NCBI GenBank assembly: GCA_038124645.1
Contig: JAYPCI010000017.1
Coordinates: 1-15,473 of the forward strand
Length of the DNA stretch: 15,473 nucleotides
DNA from: JAYPCI01 sp038124645
GTDB lineage: Bacteria; Pseudomonadota; Alphaproteobacteria; Pelagibacterales; Pelagibacteraceae
Direction of reading: 5' to 3'
A program made the position numbers and the translations under genes. The notes under the pieces are model-generated. The model searched no databases. It was given only the letters and a program-made list of their open reading frames with translations, and was not told the DNA's origin. Shown here piece by piece: positions 7,741 to 12,602 of this stretch (positions within the stretch are counted from its first letter, which is position 1; each line of letters begins with the position of its first letter).

Positions 7741-8349
7741 AAAAAAATTACTTGTATTCTAATTTTAATTATTTGTCTAACCCCACTAAGCGCGCAGACT
7801 AAAGATAAAATCGTCCTCTTTGGCGATAGTTTAATGGCAGGTTATGGTTTGACGAAAGAAAATCATTTGGCCACTGTACTCGAAAACAATTTAAACAAAG
7901 CTGGTGTTAATATTAGCGTTATCAATGCTAGTGTTTCTGGAGATACCACTGCTGGAGGATTAAATCGTATTGATTGGGTGCTTGGTGAAAAGGAACTAAA
8001 GGTAGTTATTGTAGGTTTGGGAGCGAATGACATGTTGAGAGGTATTAATCCTGCCGCGACTAGAAATAATTTAGATCAAATCATCAGTAAGATTTTAGAT
8101 AAAAAACTTACCGTGGTTCTCGCAGGTATGCTAGCTCCTGAAACACACGGTCAAACTTATAAAAATGAATTTGATTTAATTTATAAAAACTTAGCCAATA
8201 AATATAATTTAAAAATTATACCTTTTTTATTAGAGGGAGTTGCACTTAATCCTGATATGAACCAAAACGATGGTATGCACCCTAATATCAAAGGCACTTT
8301 AAAAGTAAGCAACAATATAGAAAAAGTATTACTGCCTTTATTAGAATAA
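7738..8349 (+). CDS. tesA: SGNH/GDSL esterase, TesA-like arylesterase/lysophospholipase
   Basis: A 203-residue exported hydrolase. A signal peptide (Lys-Lys, hydrophobic run 4-17, likely cleavage after Ala19) is followed by the SGNH blocks in order: GDSL with nucleophile Ser31, SGDT with oxyanion Gly68, GAND with Asn97, and DGMHP with Asp178 and His181 completing the triad. The length and spacing match the periplasmic multifunctional TesA group, which cleaves acyl-thioesters, lysophospholipids and aryl esters in vitro. Its divergent pairing with ybbA-ybbP is widely conserved and suggests a shared role, perhaps in lipid or acyl release from the membrane; this remains an inference. It ends immediately next to the convergent msrB stop, with no gap for a terminator. 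Confidence 0.92.
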   Translation: MKKITCILILIICLTPLSAQTKDKIVLFGDSLMAGYGLTKENHLATVLENNLNKAGVNISVINASVSGDTTAGGLNRIDWVLGEKELKVVIVGLGANDMLRGINPAATRNNLDQIISKILDKKLTVVLAGMLAPETHGQTYKNEFDLIYKNLANKYNLKIIPFLLEGVALNPDMNQNDGMHPNIKGTLKVSNNIEKVLLPLLE

Positions 8350-8727
8350 TTATTTCTTAGGTTTAAAAACTAAACAAATACCATTGTTGCAATATCTTTT
8401 ACCAGTTGGCTGTGGTCCATCCTCAAAGATATGACCATGGTGACCACCACATTTTTTACAATGATATTCTGTTCTTGGATAGCCAATATGCATATCAGTT
8501 TTAGTTTCGAAAACATCAGGTAACGCCTGAAAAAAAGAAGGCCAACCAGATCCGCTTTCATATTTTTTATCTGACTCAAATAATTTCGTACCACAACCTA
8601 CGCAGTGGTAACTACCTTCTCGCTTTTCATTATTTAATGGACTTGAGCCTGGGGACTCAGTGCCTTCATGTTTTAAAACGTAATTTTGCTCTGGCGTAAG
8701 ATTGCTATCCCAATCTTTATTTTTCAT
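8350..8727 (-). CDS. msrB: Peptide-methionine (R)-S-oxide reductase MsrB
   Basis: A 125-residue cytosolic enzyme that reduces the R form of methionine sulfoxide in oxidised proteins, using thioredoxin. Two CxxC zinc motifs (Cys42/Cys45 and Cys90/Cys93) are present. The catalytic cysteine is Cys113 in GKRYCNNG, and the conserved GSGWPSF and GHIFEDGP segments frame the active site. The length is normal for a free-standing MsrB with no MsrA fusion and no signal peptide. Its start overlaps the end of cysE by 11 bp, making it the last gene of an Lrp-cysE-msrB operon, which ties protein methionine repair to sulfur amino-acid supply. The usual NSxxL after the catalytic Cys is NGICL, a common variant that adds Cys118. 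Confidence 0.95.
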   Translation of the reverse strand: MKNKDWDSNLTPEQNYVLKHEGTESPGSSPLNNEKREGSYHCVGCGTKLFESDKKYESGSGWPSFFQALPDVFETKTDMHIGYPRTEYHCKKCGGHHGHIFEDGPQPTGKRYCNNGICLVFKPKK

Positions 8728-9316
8728 TTTTGTCTACAGCGTAAGGTTTAAAATCAGCTTTTTCTCCATCAGGACATGCTTCATTGATCTTAATCACTTT
8801 TGCTGGAATGCCCATCACTGTGGCAAAGTCAGGTACATCCTCAGTTACCACAGAATTTGCTCCTACACGTGCACATCTACCAATCGTAATTGGTCCTAAA
8901 AGTTGAGCACCTGAGCCAATGACAGCCTGATCCTTAATGGTTGGGTGACGCTTAACATTGATTTGAGACTGCGAGTCTATACTTGGCGAAACTCCACCTA
9001 AAGTGACTGAATGATAAATGGTAACATTATTACCAATCTCTGAGGTTTCACCAATGACAACACCCATCCCATGATCGATAAATAAATTTTTACCAATCTT
9101 AGCTCCTGGATGAATTTCAATTCCTGTAAAAAATCTTGTGACTTGAGAAATAACGCGAGCTAATAATTCAAATTTAGCTAAATAAAAAAATCTTGCAACA
9201 AAATGAAAAAAAACAGCTTTCACCCCAGGATACGCTAGCAGTATTGATAAAGTTGATCGCGCTGCTGGATCTCTAGATTTAATTGAGTTTAAAAAACTAT
9301 TAATATTACTAATCAT
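8717..9316 (-). CDS. cysE: Serine O-acetyltransferase (cysteine biosynthesis)
   Basis: A 199-residue enzyme that makes O-acetylserine from serine and acetyl-CoA, the carbon acceptor for sulfide or thiosulfate in cysteine synthesis. The C-terminal left-handed beta-helix is evident from hexapeptide repeats between about 68 and 160. Characteristic segments are RDPAAR (15-20), IHPGAKIG (68-75), DHGMGVVIGET (81-91, with catalytic His82), and the coil ending GANSVVTEDVPDFATVMGIPAKVI. It is the short form, lacking the longer N-terminal helical domain of the enterobacterial protein. The C-terminal tail that mediates cysteine feedback differs from the enterobacterial one, so inhibition cannot be predicted. 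It overlaps the Lrp-type regulator gene (ATGA) upstream and msrB downstream. Confidence 0.94.
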   Translation of the reverse strand: MISNINSFLNSIKSRDPAARSTLSILLAYPGVKAVFFHFVARFFYLAKFELLARVISQVTRFFTGIEIHPGAKIGKNLFIDHGMGVVIGETSEIGNNVTIYHSVTLGGVSPSIDSQSQINVKRHPTIKDQAVIGSGAQLLGPITIGRCARVGANSVVTEDVPDFATVMGIPAKVIKINEACPDGEKADFKPYAVDKNEK

Positions 9317-9771
9317 ACATACTCTAATGGAAGCACACTCGTATTTTTAATCTCTTCCAAAGAGAAACTTGTTATATAGTTAGTAATTGTTATTTGTGAA
9401 GTAAGTCTTTTATAAAAATCATCATATTTATCTATACTTGGGACCAAAACTTTCATTAAATAGTCATAAGAACCGCTTAACCGATAAAACTCTGTCACTT
9501 CAGGCATTCCTTTGACAACTTTATCAAATTTTCTTAGCCATTCATCATTGTGCTGATCGGTCTTAACTTGAACCCAAGCAACTACGCCTAAATTAATTTT
9601 TTTTCTATCAACGACGGCGACTTTACCGGTAATATATCCTTGCTTCTGAAGTTTATTAATTCTAGCCCAACAAGGTGTCGGTGAAAGATTTACTTTTTTA
9701 GAAATCTCAGCAATTGGCATATCCGCATTTTCTTGAAGTAGAGCTAAAATCCTCTTATCAACGTCATTCAT
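9313..9771 (-). CDS. Lrp/AsnC-family regulator, DecR/CyuR-like (cysteine-responsive)
   Basis: A 152-residue DNA-binding regulator. An N-terminal winged helix-turn-helix (about 4-62, with the SPTPCWARINKLQ recognition region) precedes a RAM effector and oligomerisation domain (about 65-145). The RAM part closely resembles, from memory, the cysteine-sensing DecR/YbaO (CyuR) of Escherichia coli: MPEVTEFYRLSGSYDYLMKV, YDDFYKRL and a C-terminal SVLPLEYV. It is the first gene of an operon with cysE and msrB, with an ATGA overlap to cysE, and faces a rhodanese and a sulfur transporter. Together these suggest that cysteine is the effector and that sulfur genes on both sides are targets. A general leucine-type Lrp is less likely given the context. 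The effector is inferred. Confidence 0.85.
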   Translation of the reverse strand: MNDVDKRILALLQENADMPIAEISKKVNLSPTPCWARINKLQKQGYITGKVAVVDRKKINLGVVAWVQVKTDQHNDEWLRKFDKVVKGMPEVTEFYRLSGSYDYLMKVLVPSIDKYDDFYKRLTSQITITNYITSFSLEEIKNTSVLPLEYV

Positions 9772-9816
9772 AAAATAATATTCTATAATTAATCAATTAT
9801 TAGTATAATATCCTAG

Positions 9817-9840
9817 TTTTACTACTCTAGAAGAGTAAAA
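9817..9840. promoter_or_regulatory. Inverted repeat, possible operator
   Basis: TTTTACT and AGTAAAA form a perfect 7-bp inverted repeat separated by 10 bp, with ACTCT-AGA-AGAGT nested inside in a shifted register. It lies in the 176-bp region between the Lrp-type regulator and the rhodanese, about 45 bp from the regulator start, so it could serve autoregulation. No consensus match to a known site was recognised. Confidence 0.35.
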
Positions 9841-9862
9841 ACAACTTATTTATTCTGAAATA

Positions 9863-9891
9863 TTGATTATTTTAGAAAATTTTTCTATATA
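9863..9891 (+). promoter_or_regulatory. Sigma-70-type promoter of the rhodanese gene
   Basis: TTGATT (9863-9868) and TATATA (9886-9891) are separated by an ideal 17-bp spacer, predicting a transcription start near 9898 and a 5' leader of about 50 nt. The gene has a good ribosome binding site, AAAGGA (9935-9940), seven bases before the ATG at 9948, unlike most genes in the window. Confidence 0.6.
9873..9887. promoter_or_regulatory. Perfect palindromic Lrp-type operator
   Basis: TAGAAAATTTTTCTA is a perfect 15-nt palindrome about a central T and agrees at every position with the published Escherichia coli Lrp consensus YAGHAWATTWTDCTR. It occupies the promoter spacer and the first bases of the -10 box of the rhodanese gene, and lies 102 bp from the divergent Lrp/AsnC-family gene. 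Binding there would be expected to block RNA polymerase. The consensus is AT-rich and this genome is too, so a chance match is possible, but the palindromy and position favour a real site. Confidence 0.55.
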
Positions 9892-9947
9892 CGGACACAT
9901 TAAATAGATGAATTCGCAATTATTCAAAATTTAGAAAGGATAATAAA

Positions 9948-10865
9948 ATGAACATAGTAAAAAAATTTGTAATTTTGATTACATTTTTGTTTTCTTCGCA
10001 GTTGGTACTGGCTAATTCAGATGTCTTAGTTGATACCAATTGGTTAGAAAAAAATATTAATAACCCTAAGGTAAGCATTATTGAAGTCAGCGTTGTTCCG
10101 GGTGTGTATGAAAAAGGTCATATCGAAGGAGCGGTAAACTTTAAATGGCATACTGATTTAGTTGATACAGTATCTCGAGATATTATCAGCAAAGATAGAT
10201 TACAAGATCTATTACAAAAGTCAGGGGTTAACCAAGGTAACACAATAGTTTTGTATGGAGATAAAAATAACTGGTTTGCTGCTTGGGCTGCTTGGGTGTT
10301 TGACATTTACGGAATTGAAAATGTTAAATTACTTGATGGCGGTAGAAAAAAATGGGAAGCGGACAAAAAACCTTTAACTCCTATAGCTACAAGTGTTAAA
10401 TCAGGAAATATTAAACTTACTAAAACAAATAATAAATTACGAGCAAGACTGAAAGATGTTGTAGCTGTTGCAAATAAAAAATCAGATGTTGCATTAGTCG
10501 ATATTCGATCAGCAGATGAATACAACGGTAAAATCTTTGCTCCAGCTGGTGTACCAGAACTAGCCGTGAGAGCTGGACATATACCAGGTGCTGTAAATGT
10601 TTCGTGGGGTAAAGCAGTTAATGAAGATGGAACAATTAAATCCGTCGATGAATTAAAAAAGATCTACGCTGCTGCAGGTATTGATGGCTCAAAACCAATT
10701 ATTACCTATTGCAGAATTGGTGAACGATCTAGTCATACTTGGTTTGTTTTAAATAAAGTGTTGGGCTATGATACAAGAAACTATGATGGTTCTTGGACAG
10801 AATACGGAAATTCTGTTGGCAACCCTATTCAAAACAACACAGGGACTGTTTGGGGCAAAATATAA
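9948..10865 (+). CDS. Periplasmic thiosulfate sulfurtransferase (double-domain rhodanese)
   Basis: A 305-residue sulfurtransferase with a signal peptide (VKKF, hydrophobic run 7-22, likely cleavage after Ala22). Two rhodanese domains follow (about 26-145 and 165-300). The first is catalytically silent, as usual. The second carries the active-site loop CRIGER with Cys255, followed by SSHTWFVL. This CRxGxR loop points to thiosulfate as donor rather than 3-mercaptopyruvate, whose enzymes have CGxGVT. It would split sulfane sulfur from thiosulfate in the periplasm and release sulfite or pass persulfide on. It sits next to a YeeE-type sulfur-compound transporter and opposite cysteine-synthesis genes, so a role in sulfur acquisition or sulfide detoxification fits. 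A strong terminator follows. Confidence 0.92.
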   Translation: MNIVKKFVILITFLFSSQLVLANSDVLVDTNWLEKNINNPKVSIIEVSVVPGVYEKGHIEGAVNFKWHTDLVDTVSRDIISKDRLQDLLQKSGVNQGNTIVLYGDKNNWFAAWAAWVFDIYGIENVKLLDGGRKKWEADKKPLTPIATSVKSGNIKLTKTNNKLRARLKDVVAVANKKSDVALVDIRSADEYNGKIFAPAGVPELAVRAGHIPGAVNVSWGKAVNEDGTIKSVDELKKIYAAAGIDGSKPIITYCRIGERSSHTWFVLNKVLGYDTRNYDGSWTEYGNSVGNPIQNNTGTVWGKI

Positions 10866-10887
10866 TTTCCTAATATAAATAATTAAT

Positions 10888-10920
10888 AAAATGGCGGCTT
10901 GGATAGCCGCCATTTTTATT
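10888..10920 (+). terminator. Intrinsic terminator after the rhodanese gene
   Basis: AAAATGGCGGC (10888-10898) pairs perfectly with GCCGCCATTTT (10906-10916) around a 7-nt loop, TTGGATA, and the 3' arm runs into a T-rich tail. This is one of two clear rho-independent terminators in the window. The transporter start lies only about 20 bp beyond, so its message must come from read-through or from a promoter overlapping the terminator. Confidence 0.9.
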
Positions 10921-10937
10921 ATAAGAATTAATACTCA

Positions 10938-12095
10938 ATGAAATTAACCTCGAATATACCATCCTTTAAAAATTATTACGGTGCAGCATTTGCTGTTTTA
11001 GTTGCAATACTAGTGAGTGCAAAAGTTCAAAATTTAGATAATGTTTCGTATTTGTCTTATTGGTTAGGGATTTCATTTGGTGTTGTTTTGCAACGAAGTA
11101 GGTTTTGTTTTTATTGCATCAGTAGAGATTTTATTGAAAAGAAGAATTCAATTGGACTGCTTGGCATTATAACGGCATTAGCTGTTGGTACTCTGGGTTA
11201 TCATATAATCTTTGGCGCATTTTTAATTGAACCACTATTTCCACAATTACCACCAAATGCCCATATCTCTCCAGTAAGTATTATTTTAATATTGGGTTCA
11301 TTAAGTTTTGGTTTTGGTATGGCACTGGCAGGTTCTTGCATTAGTGCTCAATTATACAGACTGGGTGAAGGTCTTATAAGTTCTATTTTTGCCTTTATCG
11401 GAATAATTTTTGGATTTATCTTAGCTTTTAAATTATGGAATTATTTTTATCTCAAGATAATTATTGACGCGCCGGTTATCTGGTTTCCGCATTATTTTGG
11501 TTATACAGGTTCAGTAATATTCCAATTGTTTATTCTTTTATGTTTAGCTTTAATTCTTTTAAAATTTCATAAAAAACAAAAAAGAGAGGCAGTTAAATCT
11601 TGGTGGAAGGTTAAATGGCCTACTTATGTGGGTGGTATTTTAATCGGATTAATTGGAATGATTGCTTTTTTAAGAATAACTCCATTAGGCGTAACAGCAG
11701 AGTTTGGAAATTTTTCAAGAAATTTAGGTGATTATTTAAATGTTACCCCTATTCGGCTTGAAGGTTTTGACACGTTAAGAGGTTGTTTGGGTTTAGTTAA
11801 AAATATTTTTTGGACTAACAATGGTTTGTTTATTCTTGGCTTGGTCTTGGGTTCTTTGGCATCAGCAATTTTTTCAGAAGATTTTAAAGTTCAAATCCCA
11901 AAAACTAATGAAATTAGAAACTCTTTTGTTGGAGGATTATTTATGGGATTTGGTTCAATGATAGCTTTAGGTTGTACCGTTGGAAGTTTATTGTCTGGAA
12001 TAATGGCGGCATCATTATCTGGGTGGGTATTCTTTGTTTTTTGCGGTGGCGGTTTATATCTTGGTTGGCTTACAAGAAATAAGTACAATTTCTAG
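10938..12095 (+). CDS. YeeE/YedE-family sulfur-compound (thiosulfate-type) transporter
   Basis: A 385-residue inner-membrane protein made of two related halves with about nine to ten membrane segments. The family's conserved cysteine motifs are present: RSRFCFYC (Cys57, Cys60), ALAGSCISAQLYRLGEG (Cys134), TLRGCLG (Cys283) and MIALGCTVGSLLSG (Cys346). In characterised YeeE (TsuA) proteins such intramembrane cysteines relay thiosulfate across the membrane by transient S-H-S contacts; that this protein does the same is inferred from the motifs and from its rhodanese neighbour. No separate TusA-like (YeeD) gene is present in the window. The ATG at 10938 has no clear ribosome binding site and follows the rhodanese terminator closely. 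Substrates other than thiosulfate, such as selenium or sulfite compounds, are possible. Confidence 0.88.
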   Translation: MKLTSNIPSFKNYYGAAFAVLVAILVSAKVQNLDNVSYLSYWLGISFGVVLQRSRFCFYCISRDFIEKKNSIGLLGIITALAVGTLGYHIIFGAFLIEPLFPQLPPNAHISPVSIILILGSLSFGFGMALAGSCISAQLYRLGEGLISSIFAFIGIIFGFILAFKLWNYFYLKIIIDAPVIWFPHYFGYTGSVIFQLFILLCLALILLKFHKKQKREAVKSWWKVKWPTYVGGILIGLIGMIAFLRITPLGVTAEFGNFSRNLGDYLNVTPIRLEGFDTLRGCLGLVKNIFWTNNGLFILGLVLGSLASAIFSEDFKVQIPKTNEIRNSFVGGLFMGFGSMIALGCTVGSLLSGIMAASLSGWVFFVFCGGGLYLGWLTRNKYNF

Positions 12096-12284
12096 TTTTT
12101 GCTGTTAAAGAGTTAAATTGACCAATATTTCCTTTAAAATATATAAAAAAATCTATATTTTTTTAATTTATTAGAATAATAATCTAATTTTAATGAAAAA
12201 TACCCTATTTTTTATCTTATTTTTTTACAATACTCCCATTTAATAGAGAAATATTCTATATTAAATCATAGTGTTAATTAATAC
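12096..12284. other. Very AT-rich spacer with no gene
   Basis: About 190 bp of nearly pure A/T with homopolymer runs lies downstream of the transporter gene, and no open frame with coding character was seen. The only local structure noted is TAGAGAAATATTCTA (12244-12258), which matches the Lrp consensus at 13 of 15 positions but is not a full palindrome. No intrinsic terminator for the transporter gene is evident here. Confidence 0.4.
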
Positions 12285-12326
12285 CTGGCGACTATTTTCA
12301 GCACCCTTTGTTGTATTAGTCGCCAG
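12285..12326. repeat. 10-bp perfect inverted repeat, hairpin-forming
   Basis: CTGGCGACTA (12285-12294) and TAGTCGCCAG (12317-12326) are perfect inverted copies around a 22-nt spacer. It is the most GC-rich patch in this AT-rich gap and sits just 7 bp upstream of the -35 box of the riboswitch promoter. It lacks the short loop and U-tract of a normal terminator. It could be an operator for the metF promoter or the end of an upstream transcript. Confidence 0.5.
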
Positions 12327-12333
12327 ATGTATT

Positions 12334-12362
12334 TTGACATAAAGGTTTTAATTTTGTATTAA
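12334..12362 (+). promoter_or_regulatory. Sigma-70-type promoter of the metF-metE leader
   Basis: A consensus TTGACA (12334-12339), a 17-bp spacer and TATTAA (12357-12362) predict transcription from about 12368-12370. That is exactly the 5' strand of the SAM-II P1 stem, so the message would begin with the aptamer with almost no extra leader. Confidence 0.7.
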
Positions 12363-12367
12363 ACCTT

Positions 12368-12417
12368 AGCGCTGATTTAGATCAAATTGCGAGCGCTTTA
12401 TAAAATCCGCTAAAGCG
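12368..12417 (+). promoter_or_regulatory. SAM-II riboswitch aptamer
   Basis: The sequence carries the SAM-II signature: P1 AGCGC (12368-12372) with GCGCT (12393-12397), the loop element TGATTTA, the TTGC-AGCGC segment, the TTATAAAA linker, and the 3' pseudoknot strand GCTAAAGCG (12409-12417). This compact H-type pseudoknot binds S-adenosylmethionine. It precedes metF and metE, the expected target class, and is followed at once by an intrinsic terminator, so high SAM should stop transcription. Identification is by recalled consensus and context, not by a covariance model. Confidence 0.9.
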
Positions 12418-12428
12418 ATAATGGATAG

Positions 12429-12457
12429 ACCACCGCTTTAGCCGGTGGTTTTTTTTT
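12429..12457 (+). terminator. SAM-II-controlled intrinsic terminator
   Basis: ACCACCG (12429-12435) pairs with CGGTGGT (12443-12449) around the loop CTTTAGC, followed by nine consecutive T. The stretch CGCTTTAGC (12434-12442), loop plus stem edge, is a perfect 9-nt complement of GCTAAAGCG in the aptamer. Without SAM, that pairing would break the terminator stem; with SAM the aptamer holds GCTAAAGCG in its pseudoknot and the terminator forms. Confidence 0.9.
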
Positions 12458-12480
12458 AGATCATCTCCTAAAATTAAACC

Positions 12481-12533
12481 GGGTATTTGAACCATATTGT
12501 GCACCCAACGCAAGTTAAAGCACTAAAAAGGAG
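12481..12533 (+). promoter_or_regulatory. SAM-V-like riboswitch aptamer overlapping the ribosome binding site
   Basis: A second H-type pseudoknot resembles the SAM-V class of marine bacteria. P1 is GGGT (12481-12484) with ACCC (12503-12506). The pseudoknot pairs GTGC (12499-12502) with GCAC (12520-12523) and CC (12492-12493) with GG (12530-12531). Between them lie the U-rich and A-rich strands (ATATT and TAAAAA) that form the ligand pocket in SAM-II and SAM-V, and the linker has AAGTTAAA. Its 3' strand is the Shine-Dalgarno AAGGAG (12528-12533), so SAM binding should block ribosome entry. A second, translational layer after SAM-II termination is known for tandem SAM-II/SAM-V leaders. Confidence 0.8.
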
Positions 12534-12590
12534 CGTATGATGAAATTAAATTTAACTGTCTCCCTCAAATATTTAATTTCATCGAGCTCC
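12530..12590 (+). promoter_or_regulatory. Long hairpin enclosing the leader ORF ribosome binding site and start
   Basis: GATGAAATTAAAT (12539-12551) is perfectly complementary to ATTTAATTTCATC (12571-12583), with a 19-nt loop. Just outside, GGAGC (12530-12534, the ribosome binding site) pairs with GCTCC (12586-12590) across a small internal loop. The structure would bury both the Shine-Dalgarno and the leader start codon, and it competes with the SAM-V pseudoknot for GG at 12530-12531. Translating the leader ORF would melt it. Confidence 0.55.
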
Positions 12591-12602
12591 CGAAAATTAT
12601 GA
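12537..12602 (+). CDS. 21-codon leader ORF translationally coupled to metF
   Basis: This tiny frame starts MMKLNLTVSLKY and ends SSSSRKL, then TGA. It has the best ribosome binding site in the region, AAGGAG (12528-12533), three or six bases before tandem ATGs at 12537 and 12540. Its stop (12600-12602) overlaps the metF ATG (12599-12601) as ATGA, the classic coupling arrangement, while metF has no Shine-Dalgarno of its own. The SAM-V-like aptamer would therefore gate this ORF, and metF through it. Four successive serine codons (TCA TCG AGC TCC) occur near the end. No similarity to a known protein is recognised, and the peptide may matter only through being translated. Expression is not proven. 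Confidence 0.6.
   Translation: MMKLNLTVSLKYLISSSSRKL

Noticed and set aside
8370..8594. 74-codon minus-strand frame inside msrB
   Set aside because: Out-of-frame reading of a complete MsrB with all zinc and catalytic cysteines; not a gene.
11891..12088. 65-codon minus-strand frame over the end of the YeeE gene
   Set aside because: The real frame carries the conserved LGCTVGS motif here; the reverse frame has no coding character.
12244..12258. Second Lrp-like box TAGAGAAATATTCTA
   Set aside because: It misses two consensus positions and is not palindromic; in DNA this AT-rich such matches are expected by chance, so it is only noted in the spacer entry.
12285..12326. Terminator of the YeeE gene
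   Set aside because: The 22-nt loop and lack of a T-tract do not fit a rho-independent terminator, so it is listed as an inverted repeat only.
12530..12601. Hairpin bringing the AAGGAG site next to the metF start (ribosome site shared across a looped-out stem)
   Set aside because: Even with the stem looped out, the remaining distance is about 20 nt or more, too long for normal initiation; coupling through the leader ORF is simpler.
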